DNA of 64,000 bases from Yponomeuta sedellus. Taxonomy: Eukaryota > Arthropoda > Insecta > Lepidoptera > Yponomeutidae. Shown here one piece after another: positions 1 through 10,000 of the stretch (the first letter of the stretch is position 1; each line of letters begins with the position of its first letter). Under the pieces are notes generated by a model. The model saw only the letters and a program-made list of their open reading frames with translations. It was not told where the DNA came from and made no database searches. The position numbers were made by a program, and so were the translations under genes. Location: NCBI GenBank assembly GCA_934045075.1, contig OW203724.1, positions 25,371,528-25,435,527 on the forward strand. Reading direction: 5' to 3'.

Positions 1-300
1 TACTGCAGGAATGTGAACCAAGTGCAGATGACTTGGTTGACATTACCAACCTCCGCACCAAGCTGAGGCCGCCGCTGTTCATCATCCTTAATAATGCGCA
101 CAGCTAAAGTGTGGAACATCTTGCCACAATCCGTTTTTCCGAACGCCTATAATCTTCACCTCTTTTAGATGCGTATAAACATACTTTTTCTGGACAAACT
201 TGGTCCGTCCTAGACCATCATCTTCCTCGGGCTAGATAGAGGTAGAGTAAGCCCATTCATTATAAAAAAAAGTTGATATCTAATACACAACCCATATTAA
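1..300 (+). mobile_element. Decayed LINE ORF2 C-terminal tail
   Basis: From about position 98 the plus strand reads as a broken non-LTR retrotransposon tail with the pattern A-K-V-W-N-x-L-P-x-x-V-F-P-N-x-Y-N-L, followed by a stop. The same signature occurs at 29100-29280. Positions 1-105 are open in more than one frame on both strands. They could hold the next exon of the minus-strand gene, but I could not decide between frames. Confidence 0.35.
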
Positions 301-456
301 AGTCTGAAATATCTGAAATGTACACAAGACAGAGTAGTAGGTATTTGGACGGATAACTCATAAAACGTAAGGATCGTAAGATATGTCCAACAACATTACG
401 GTAGCTTCGTATGTGAGAATGTTTTGCGAGTTTAACTTGAGAAAACCTGGCGGTAC

Positions 457-610
457 CTGGTGCTCCAGCGTCTTCCTGAGACAGCGCACTTCACCGCGGC
501 GCCGGCGCCACGCCTGCGCAAGCATGAAGCGCCCGATACGCGCCGCGGCCTCCCGCTCGTCGTTGGAACGCAGAGGCGACCTAACCGTGGCCAGCGCTAC
601 CTTCTCAGAC
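457..610 (-). CDS. Minus-strand gene exon 4
   Basis: Acceptor ATACCAG precedes one base plus 51 codons, ending at donor GTACCG. The first G completes the AG left by exon 3 to give Arg. The residues include VRSPLRSNDEREAAARIGRF and a four-Arg run. Third positions are strongly GC-rich in this frame. The plus-strand reading frame over the same bases is an antisense shadow. Confidence 0.65.
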
Positions 611-1901
611 CTGGTATGAGAAGCTAGACTCTAGTGAAAGCTGTTCAAAAATTTCAGACCGCAAAACTCACACTGATGCAACACGGGAAGACAGAAAATT
701 ATTTAGTTGCATACATAGCCATCTAAGGCGTAAGACCGTTTTCGCACTGCGTCTGATCCTCACTCAATCTTATATCCCAAAATACTCGCAGGTGGCCTTT
801 TTTGGCTTACTGGTTGGATATTGTAATTTAATAAGTTCCATAGATTGCCTCAATAAAAGACAGATACTTATGTAACTAGAATAAACATAGGTATTGCATG
901 CATTCATCAAATTAAAATCCTTATTCTAGACAAAGAGTATGTCGAAAACTAGTAGGACCACAGAAAAAAATAGGACAAACTAAAAATGAACTGGTTAGCT
1001 ATGGGAAAAGCCCACCTCTGTTTTCTGACCCGCTTGGTGGGCGTCAGATCCTCCATGGAGACGGCTTTAGGCCCGATCTTTCTGACAGGCCGCATGGGCG
1101 TCACGTTGGCACGCGTATACTCGTCCAGGCAGCTGCGCAAGCGCGTTAGGTGGGCACTCGGCTGCGGTGAGTTCGCAGTGAACTTATTGACGGGGGCTGG
1201 CACGGAGAAGAGCTGCTTCTTCGGGTGCACTGGCTGAGATCGGCTGGAAGGATGCGAAATTCGCCAAGCTGGTCAAAATATTTTGGCAAGTTTTGGTAGA
1301 CTTGTTGACGGTGGGTGGCACAGAAAAAATAATAATGTTTCTTCGGGTGGACTGGCTAGGAGTTGCTGCAAGGGATGCTTGATTCCAGAAATTGGTCTAG
1401 GTGGTTTTGGGCAAGCTGCCAGTTGATGTCGATGGAGGCTGGCACGATCAAGACGTTGCTTTTATTAAACTGGTTAAAAGAGGGTGGAATAGAAGCGAAG
1501 TTAGGAAACCGAGCCGGTAACATATTCAATTCTTTTTTGCGTTAGCTTCACTGGGTTGGTAGGTAAAGTACGGCTGAAAATAAGTAAAGCAGAATGAAGA
1601 AGGAACTCCAATGAACTGACCACCAATCAGAGTTTCGAATCGGTGGTGGATAGCGTGTTGAAAAGACCTGCCTGAGCGCGGATGCAGGCTCTCAGACATC
1701 AAAACCGGCTCACCGAGCACATGTTTAGTCAGATGGTCCCATCTATTTCAGACCCCACCAACGTTGAAGAATTGATACTTACGCAGGTGGCGTTGTCTGC
1801 AGAGCATATCTCTCTTGCGTCATCTCTCTCTCGGAGATATCTCCACCACCAGTCCTGGCCACTGGGGATGCCCCCAAAGGTGTCTTTGTGATTTCAGACA
1901 T
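457..1901 (-). CDS. Unnamed gene with CDK-type T-P sites (gene model, four coding exons)
   Basis: Four minus-strand exons (1901-1783, 1573-1510, 1233-1016, 610-457) have GT-AG borders and join in phase into 185 codons, starting at an ATG in good context (ACC before ATG). The phase agreement across three junctions is the main support. The predicted protein is rich in Thr-Pro sites followed by basic residues (TKTPLG near residue 7, NVTPMRP, EDLTPTKRVRK; TPTK is a full CDK consensus). It ends in a highly basic stretch (AQAWRRRRGEVRCLRKTLEHQ region) that could enter a coiled coil. I do not recognise the family. A cell-cycle or spindle substrate is only an inference from the T-P sites. The last exon ends in phase 0 at donor GTACCG, so the gene continues to the left. 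It lies head-to-head with the dorsal gene about 5 kb away. Confidence 0.6.
1016..1233 (-). CDS. Minus-strand gene exon 3
   Basis: Acceptor CTCAG precedes PVHPKKQLFSVPAPVNKF. The exon has 72 codons plus AG and donor GTGGGC. It carries two T-P sites with following Arg/Lys (TPMRP, TPTKR) and a KRVRK basic patch. Codon use is GC-rich, unlike the flanks. A second in-line AG four bases later (CCAG) is an alternative acceptor but would break phase with exon 2. The start of this exon is the source of the tandem repeat at 1190-1545. Confidence 0.65.
1190..1545. repeat. Three-unit tandem repeat of about 120 bp grown from an exon start
   Basis: The block GGCTGGCACGG at about 1196 recurs as GGGTGGCACAG at about 1314 and GGCTGGCACGA at about 1438. 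The sequence between them aligns unit by unit (for example TTCGGGTGCACTGGCT at 1220 against TTCGGGTGGACTGGCT at 1342). Unit 1 contains the first 17 or so codons and acceptor of exon 3 of the minus-strand gene. Unit 2 keeps a minus-strand acceptor (CTCCTAG). Unit 3 has lost it and abuts exon 2. Confidence 0.7.
1510..1573 (-). CDS. Minus-strand gene exon 2
   Basis: Acceptor TTTTCAG lies just before the exon. One base plus 21 codons read RTLPTNPVKLTQKRIEYVTG-S, ending in phase 0 at a weak donor GTTTCC. Phase matches exons 1 and 3. A stop codon follows within 9 bases, so the exon must end about here. The weak donor makes this the least certain of the four exons. Confidence 0.5.
1783..1901 (-). 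CDS. Minus-strand gene exon 1 (start codon)
   Basis: Starts MSEITKTPLG, runs 39 codons plus two bases (GC) and ends at a consensus donor GTAAGT read on the minus strand. It contains an SEREMTQERYALQTTPP segment. The frame stays open upstream to about 2021, but that part is AT-rich and codon-poor, so the ATG at 1901 is preferred. The GC left over is completed by C from exon 2 to give Ala. Confidence 0.6.
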
Positions 1902-4900
1902 GGTATTTTGATACAAGTGGCTTAGAATTTTATTATGTCTGTGATTGTATGTGGAGATTATTTGAGGTATTGTTTTGACAAATTGTTGACAGATCTTTGA
2001 TTGATTGTTGATGAATTCCAATTTCGAATATTGTTTTCCATCCAGTAGCTAAGTTAGTGGTCAGTATTTTTGACCGAGGTACTTTTTGTCAACCTAGCAG
2101 TTCTTGTGTAGTTCATTGTACCTACCATGTAACTTTCCACCACGGATGTACTTACGACTTCTAAGTCTCAAAATATGTTTACGTATTTGACAGTTCAGAG
2201 TAGGCTAAATCAGATAACTCCACCTCCAGGACCTGGAGGTGGAGTCAAGAACAGAAAACAGAGAAAAGGTTTTGTAGTAACTTAACAGCAGCACGGAGAT
2301 CCTACCGGAAACCTCTGAAAGGAGTTAGCGTATGCATATGTTTGCGTATAAACAATACTTCGCTCGCCTAAAGACACTACACCAACCATTACCTTCTCTA
2401 ACTCACCTTTTGGTTCAGACTATATTTTGTGCGCTTATTAATTAGGTTAGGGCGGCTCGCGTGCAGGGCGAAGGCGCCGGGGCGGCCCGACGTCGGGCGC
2501 ACGTGGCGCCATGTGGTGCCGATGCCGCCGCACCCCATGTTAAACGATGACTGTTCGTCTATCACTCGAAATTGCTTTTATGTTGAAAGGAGTCCGCTGG
2601 CTGCTATAGACCGTAACACTGCGGACAATAGGCAGTCATCGCTTGCCGAGAAGTTTGAACTGATGACGCATTTTTGTTGCTAGTAGCTTTTGGCCAGGCG
2701 CTATGCTAAGAAATAGGCACCTGTTTAAAAGGGGAGTAGTGAGGCATTCGTATTTAATTAACAAGACGACTTTCCTTCACACTGAACTATTCTACAGTCA
2801 ATATTAATTAGAGCTATACTTTGTTGGGCCCAGCAGAAACACTGTAACCTGTATTGGAAATGACACACTAGCTTCCTTTACCGTGACCCAGGTCAAAGCA
2901 AGATAATGAGTTGTTATTGAAATAAAAAACAAAAAAACCCATCACTGGTTGTTATCACGTCGCACGCAGTTGGAGAGACTTAAAATTGTGTAACGGCTGC
3001 CTTTAAAATTCATACGCAATAGTAATTGCAGTAGGGTTTGCTGTATGAAGGTAGATATCGTCGGGAATGAAAGGGGTGGTTGGGGCAGTGGCGCCTCACG
3101 CAAGCTGATGGCGACGAGTGTCCTGCCGCCAAGGGTACGAAGGTGGCAGGCAGACAGAACAGCCTGTACACTCGAAGGCTAATGTTATTTATTTAACCAC
3201 TTTTTACTTTACTCAACTGGAACCGGTGTGCGTGCATGCAACGACTTATGAACGTTGACGAAGCGAAGGTGTCTGTTAGGATCGTGACAAGTGGCCGTCC
3301 CTGGTCTCTGCCTACTACTCTGGGATACAGGCGTGAGGTTATGTTACGTTATGTTTGTTACTTTACTATTGAAATACCAAAATAAGAATTTCGTTAGTTT
3401 TATAAGGGATGATGTAGAAGTCCGAAAGATAGATAGATCACAATATTATTTTATTGTTCTCTTAATTACATACATTTGAAATTTAACAAATGTATGAATG
3501 TACCTACCTACAGTACAATTGGTGGAATTTTTCAATAGTAATTTCTTCCAGTCAATGTTATCTACACTAGTGGACTTAATGTTACTTATGAAATGTAAAG
3601 AGACGTCATTTTATAGGTATTAAATATGGGAAATTAGCATGCTTCTAGCAGACAGATGACTTACCTACGATATTTTTGTGTTGTAGATTCTACACGGGCG
3701 GAGTTTACCTCTATAAAACATTTTTTTATTTCATTGTACGCTGGAGCGCAGGTATTTATGAGTCACACTCATAACATGGTAGCAGCGATTGCGAAACAAA
3801 CGAGTTAAAAACTTTCTTTTCGCTGCTATAACATGCTATGCTGGCAGTATATTGGAATCTAGCGCCGAGCACAGATCAGATCTATCTACCGGTACCTACC
3901 TGGCTATATGTATGCAAATTATTCCGCGGGCTTAAAATAACAGGAAAATATTCTTAACAATCACTTGCTGGTAGCAAATATTCATTCATATGGCTCATTA
4001 TAAGTTAGCTTGTGGGTAAAATATGTCGTGTCTCTGAGCCCGTCAGAAAACCTTTTTGAGTAACGCTTGAGTAACGCTGAAGTATAGTGTGCCTAAGAAA
4101 TAAGTGGTGCATAGGTATTGCACTTTTTATTCACGATGCTTTTACGGTTTTTTTCTCTATAGGGTTGTTCAGGATTTAACAATGCAGAATACCTGGTTGC
4201 CGTACTTTCTTGAAGGTAAATAATCAGGAGTTCAAGCTCCTTGGCTCCATTAAAATAAATTTTAGTGTCCGAGAACCAAAACACGTAAGTACTAAACGCA
4301 AATTTTTGAGACAATAACAAAAAAACTGTTTCATTAAATTACTCTAAGTATAACATTTTTTATTACGTATTTTTATTACATTAGCGGAGAGTTGTCACGA
4401 AACAATGAATTAAACACACATGTTGTTTTACAAAAATTAAGCAAAGTGCTTTTTTTTAATTAGTAGTTGTACCAAGGAGAATTTTCCTTGGTTGTACTGA
4501 CAATTTTTTTGACTTACCTAGTGCTTTCACATTAGCCGACTCTTTTATTAGAATTAATAACCGGTTGAGGTGAGTATAATTTCATACATCTTACTTATCC
4601 AGGGAGGAATTTGGATGTTCAATGCTCTCAAGGGTGAGTGAGCTGCCTCGTGCACTCCCACGCTAGGTTTACTTACGTGACGCATTTGCGGTACATACGA
4701 GAGGGATGGGGATGACTCACGCACCCCTAAAATACCTCCCTGGGACCTAAGGCTCAGTTTACATGACTAAAGTGGCCAGTGCTTTAGTCTATTAGTTTTT
4801 TTTTCGTCGAGGTGGGTTTCCACTTCGTCAGTAGAGTACAATAGCTCACCAAAATGGACAAGCACATACTTACCTGCTTATTTTTAAATTTACGTTCCAT

Positions 4901-5611
4901 AAGCATTATGATAATGTAATAATTCCCAAACTCGTTGCAGTTTATCTTCTGACGTACTAAAGACAAACAATACATAAACTTACGCCTGGATCCCGGAGAG
5001 GTAATCAGAGAATAAGGTTGCCACTTGCCACAGTTCCAACGGACCTCTTACCTTCATCAACATTCATTAGTCGTTTCATGCACGCACGCAGGTTCTGGTT
5101 ATTTTTATCTTGTCCTTTCCTAATACATCCCCTATTTGCTACAACGTCGCTTAGACGGAGTTTACACGTTCAGTCTGGGATCATTCAATTCCATCAGTCT
5201 GGTCAGACTGACGGCAGACTGATTGTCTATTCAATGGACCAGAATGACGGATATTCGAATATTTTGATGTTTCATCATCAGTCTGACATTAATCCGAGCT
5301 TGATCAAGGTCAGGGTCTGATCATTTTTTTTCTTTACTTGAAGGATAACATCTTATCGCTTATTATAGAATGACAAGTAAGACTGCTGCTTTCCTATTAC
5401 ATAACTGTCTACTGTATTGGGTTATTCATTTCTAAGTAAATAATGACAGGTTCCTGCTCTCTCCTGCTTTTGAAAACATTCTTTTAATTCGGTTTTCAAT
5501 ACGATGTAAACTGTCAAAGATTGAAATATTTTTCCGATTTAAGTATGCAAAGCATGTAAGTAAATAATTGTCTAAGGATTTGATTTACATTGCTTAAATC
5601 AATATTGTTTT
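1902..5611. other. Intergenic region, mostly featureless
   Basis: AT-rich DNA without a convincing gene. A GC-rich island at about 2445-2535 is open in several frames on both strands, but no frame is bounded by good splice sites. A LINE scrap lies at 3222-3355. Short frames at 4093-4320, 4784-4975 and 5018-5320 have no recognisable motif. Confidence 0.5.
3222..3355 (+). mobile_element. LINE ORF2 C-terminal scrap
   Basis: The sequence encodes, with decay, N-V-D-E-A-K-V followed by R-x-x-x-S-G and a WSLVSAY-like end, then TGAGGTTATGT. A better preserved copy is at 34300-34440 and a short piece is at 55020-55090. Three copies in one window mark it as repetitive. Confidence 0.5.
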
Positions 5612-6068
5612 TATGCCACACCTGGCAATAAAGTGGCTTTCTGGCCAAGTGTAGACATAAAAAGATGTAAACAACACGGGAGGTAATAAAGAAAGCTCTC
5701 GATCACATATTTACGTCCCTCGCTTGCAGCTCAGGCCGCAAACTTCTGCGATCTCGGCCTTTCTTTGTATTACCACCCTAGTTGTGTAATGTACTATTAC
5801 AACCTTCGATTCGACAATAGTACATTACACAACTAGGGTGGTAATCTCAGAATAAGAATTTATTCTGAGGTGGTAATACAAAGAAAGGCCGAGATCGCGG
5901 AAGTTTGCGGCCCGAGCTGCAAGCGAGGCACGTAAATATGCGATCGAGAGCTTTCTTTATTATCTCCCGTGTTGTGTACATCTTTTTATGTCTACACTTG
6001 GCCAGAAAGTGGCTTTTTCCGTACGCGCAGCGTGCGGAAAAAGCCACTTTATTGCCAGGTGTGGCATA
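5612..6068. mobile_element. Fold-back (long inverted repeat) element
   Basis: The left arm starts TATGCCACACCTGGCAATAA and the right arm ends TTATTGCCAGGTGTGGCATA. The arms pair over most of their length around a centre at about 5815 (AATAGTACATTACACAAC and its complement). The right arm carries an extra hairpin GGCTTTTTCCG...CGGAAAAAGCC that is missing on the left, and a short duplication around TTATTCTGAG. A single arm of the same family lies at 56742-56957. This is a non-autonomous DNA element by structure; the family is not known to me. Confidence 0.65.
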
Positions 6069-6639
6069 AGGTAATTTTTCAATACTAATTATTTTCACCC
6101 GAGAGAATCGTCTGAATTTGGCTTTATTCACACGGACGTAGTGTGATTCATTCAGCCTAAGGGATCTAAAAATTGTTCTGAAATACGTGACCTTCCCTAT
6201 CTTCCTACGCGTAAAATAAATTCCTCAGTTTGGTTGCATGACTCACACTTGCTTTAATCGGATTTTCAGACTGATTTTTCACGAATCCCAACATGATTAT
6301 TGAAAAAATTTTAAATGGCTTGAGGTAGGTACATTCTGTGTACATTAAGTACTTACTTAATTTTTTTTAACTAGGTACTTAGATTGTTTTGCCGATAGTG
6401 GGCTAGTTCCCTTAACAAACTATTTTCTATTCCTTGCCTAAAATGTCGGTAATTACAAGAATGAAAATAAAATGTACAATTTAACCATTAAATAAATGGT
6501 TAGCACAGACAGTCACACACAATTCAATACAACACAAGGTATCGAAAAAAGTCAAACTTGGAAAACGCGGGAAAAGATTTAAATAGTTAGAAAGTGACAA
6601 CTCTATGTTCTCTCTTTCCCACTAGTGCAAAAAGTTTTG

Positions 6640-7033
6640 AATTCAATCCGCGCATGCCCGTGTCCGCATACGTCACCGATCGGCCAATGGCCATGTGACG
6701 TTAGGAGCCAATCGGCGGCAGTCGTTCGTGGTGTGATGTTCCGCTATCACGCAAACATACGCGATTTGTCATAATTTTTGACGTTCACTCGCTGAAGAAA
6801 GAAAACTTGTGTGTTGTGGCGTGGTGATTTCTCGAGTTAATTCTCCAAAATTTCATATTAGCTACAATAAAGTGTCAACAACAAGTGTATTTATATGAGC
6901 AATCAGTGTATCGCTAATGTTATCGTAAAACAATAACCTGTGCGCGATTTCTTGGAACCGTGCGTGCAGCGATTGAGACGAGACCTTGATAACTAGTTCC
7001 CTGGACGATTCAAGAGATAGTTATTATAGGATA
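6640..7033 (+). promoter_or_regulatory. Putative promoter and 5' UTR of dorsal
   Basis: Two CCAAT boxes (GGCCAATGG at about 6692, GAGCCAATCGG at about 6708) and two CRE-like cores (TACGTCACC at about 6679, TGTGACGTTA at about 6695) cluster within 50 bp. They lie upstream of a transcribed-looking stretch ending in the ATG at 7034. No clear TATA box is seen. The start site probably lies between 6740 and 6850, but nothing in the sequence fixes it. CCAAT boxes also occur in divergent promoters, so a contribution to the minus-strand gene is possible, though distant. Confidence 0.4.
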
Positions 7034-7045
7034 ATGTCCATGGAG
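7034..7045 (+). CDS. dorsal (dl): dorsal exon 1 (coding part, MSME)
   Basis: ATG TCC ATG GAG is followed by the strong donor GTACGT. Phase 0 joins to exon 2 if the second of two overlapping acceptors (CAGAG|AGC) is used, giving MSMESLPDP. The ATG has A at -3. The evidence is position downstream of a promoter-like region, the donor and the phase. With only four codons, another first exon elsewhere in the 15.8-kb intron cannot be excluded. Confidence 0.5.
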
Positions 7046-10000
7046 GTACGTTTTTAATTTACAACGGCTGCTTAGTCGATCGCGTCTCCGCGTCTGTGTT
7101 TGTGGTCAATTTGTCGTCGACCGAAACAGTTTCGTATCCTAGCCTGTGTTCATAAACTCGAGTGCTATTGATATGGCTAAATGTGCGTTCTAAAATAGTC
7201 CGAGTGCGGAAGGACCGCTCTGTGAGGCGCGTAACGAAGTGCGATGGACATCGTCGGAGGTAAACCTAGCGAGAGAGCTGCATGAACCATGTAAATTGTT
7301 AGAATTGCTTTCATTGGCGGTACTCTGAGGATGCACGTAAATTTGTTGTGTTTCGCGGCTTGCACTGGGTAGCGATCTCGCGGTTATTCAGTCGAGCACC
7401 ACTGTATGCAGAGGCCACAGTAATGTTGGTAGTGGTTACGCTAGCCTGGCTTGGCCGAGAGTGATCTATAAATACACCAAAAGTAGCCCGCACATTGGAA
7501 ATTCTTATAGCAGCTTCCTTAGCGTTTGGTTTTACATTGTTGCCCTAATTCCTTCCTAATTGAATGGTGTGTACTATTTTAGTATTTTGTTTATGGATTC
7601 ATGATGTACTAATGTAGACCTAACACTATTTGATTGTATGCTTTGGTGTTTTTGCTCATTCAAAAGTATGCAATATGTATTTAATGACTCATTGTATTAT
7701 ATTCGACCAGATCTATTTTGTTGAAAATCAAAATATATGAAATAGGTGGGTGGAAGGACCAGCATAAGCATAGGATGCCTCATGTGTACTTTTGATGACC
7801 AAATATCAAGATAAAAGGAAGACAGAAGCAGCCAGTATGCTTGCATGAATGTTGATAAAGCAAAGAAGTTATTAAATCTTGGCAAGTTGCAATGCTTTGT
7901 CTCTTCTGCATACCACTCTATGATACAGGTGTGAGTTTATGTAGGCATCAAACTTGAATGCCAGTAATGTAGTTGTGTGGTCATGTCATTTTTGTTGTAG
8001 CTGTGCGGAGGTGTAGTTGACAGCAGGGTCGGGCTGGGCCTAAGGGGCCTGGGGCCAAGGGGCTTGCCGCTCCCATACTATCAGTTCAATCCACAAAGTA
8101 ATTAATAGAGAGGAATCTTGTGACTCGGTCCAAGGCCAGGTTAAAAAGTAAATTATTAACATACTATTTTAATTTTGTTCAATGTTGCGATACAGCAAAT
8201 AAATCGCTTGAGGGGGGCACAGGCTGGTGCCCAGATGGCAAATACCACACTCGCTCTATGGCCAGCCCGATGCTAGCTGACAGGTACATTGTGTGCCTTG
8301 AAAGAATTTTCATCTACTTGAAATAAATAAATTATTGTATTACATTTTAGATACATTATATTGACTTAACCCATGTTTATGATAGTGATTCTGTAACTGA
8401 GAAATCTACTTCAAACTCAAAGTAACTTAACTACTACAATAATTACCACACACTGTTACCGCACTGTTACTTGTTACCTCACCTTTAAATATGACTAAAA
8501 CACCCTCACCCTCACTTACAGGAACACATTTCTTTATTTATTTATTAGATACACAAAACAGTATTACGGACATAAATTACAAATATGAAATGACAAAAAC
8601 ACTCAACTCAATCCATAACACCAATACATGTGCATACAGCATGATACATTACATTATTTATAATAAAATTACTAATTATAGTTAGAATTACAATTGAAAT
8701 TTAAAAAACTAAAATACCGACAGTTGACAGCATTAAATTACATCGGAGGCAATGATATTTGCCATTTTGAATTTAAAGCATACGAGTGAGTCGTGATGGA
8801 TGTCAGGTACACTCTCTGGATTACCCATAATAATGTTGTTGTAAGAAGAACACATGCGCCGAATCGGGTTGTTAGCATCATATTTAGCCAGCAAGGCGGG
8901 ATAGCAAAGTGCCGCGCAAGGCGAACGGATCTTGTAGGTACGCTTATGTAAAGGTCTGATAGGACGGTCGTGGTTACTTCATTATTTATAATCTTATGCA
9001 AGTACAGAAGGTCCTGGAGTTTACGCCGCTTGATTAGAGAAACCTGCCCGAAGTAGGAGCACCTATCGTCGTATGTTTTAATAGAACGCCTCAGGCCAAA
9101 ACGAGATGATAGCATTCGTAGGAATTTCCTTTGTACTTGTTCTATGGTGTCGCTGTGAGTGCTGTAGCTGTAAATAGGAGACCAGATGACAGATGCGTAC
9201 TCGAGTCTGCTACATCTGATCATAGTCAGGACTAATTAATGGTAGATAACAGAGGATAATAAAAAAGAAACAGAAAATCTTTCAGAGATATGCTCAACCA
9301 TGCACATGTTATTTTTAATGTATTGTGTGCAAAAAGTCTTGTTAAATGTTTTGTGTGCAAAAAGTATAATGATAACAATAAAATTTATTAAAAAAAATTC
9401 TCTAGCCTGATAGGATTCTGCCAATGTCAGGATTTTTATTTCATTAACTTACTTAAGAGATGTGTCACATCAATTGACATAATTAGTAAAAGTCAATTTA
9501 GTAAAAACACACTCAATAATTGAGTTTTAACTTATTTATTAAAAGCACATTTTCTTTGACTTCATCAAAAATATATTTTCAGTTTGGAAATACTTAATTT
9601 TGTAGTCATACTATACGTTGACACTTGTTTAGCTTAATGCTGCTGCTACAGTTAGCAACCATCTCGCTTGCTTGCTCATATTTTTTTTATAATGTAAGTA
9701 AATTATTATACCATTATGGTAAATATAAGAGTTTGCTAGGAAATTAAATTATAGACCATTATAGGGTATTTTTGTTATCCTGCAAGTTTTTGATTGACAT
9801 GTTTATAATATAGCTTAATTTTTTTATTTTTATGACAGCAAATATTTATTTTGAAGCAACTTTCCTTTATCAAGTATAAGGAAAACCATACCTATTTAAA
9901 ATGTTTGTAAATTTATTATCTAGGAGTGCCTCAGACCACATTAATTTATCAAACAAGCCATTTGTAGGATTCCATAGTCTACATGAACCTAGTTAAAGTT

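Noticed and set aside
383..619. 78-codon plus-strand frame, Arg-rich
   Set aside because: It is antisense to exon 4 of the minus-strand gene, whose splice borders and phase are consistent; the Arg richness reflects GC-rich opposite codons.
2440..2540. GC-rich island as a coding exon
   Set aside because: Several frames are open on both strands, none has a matching acceptor and donor pair, and none continues the neighbouring gene in phase.
5847..6131. Minus-strand frame shared with 56754-57059 ([19 protein letters not shown])
   Set aside because: Both lie in copies of one fold-back element. The few differences between copies that I could see mostly change the amino acid, as expected for non-coding DNA, and the shared frame includes the terminal repeat.
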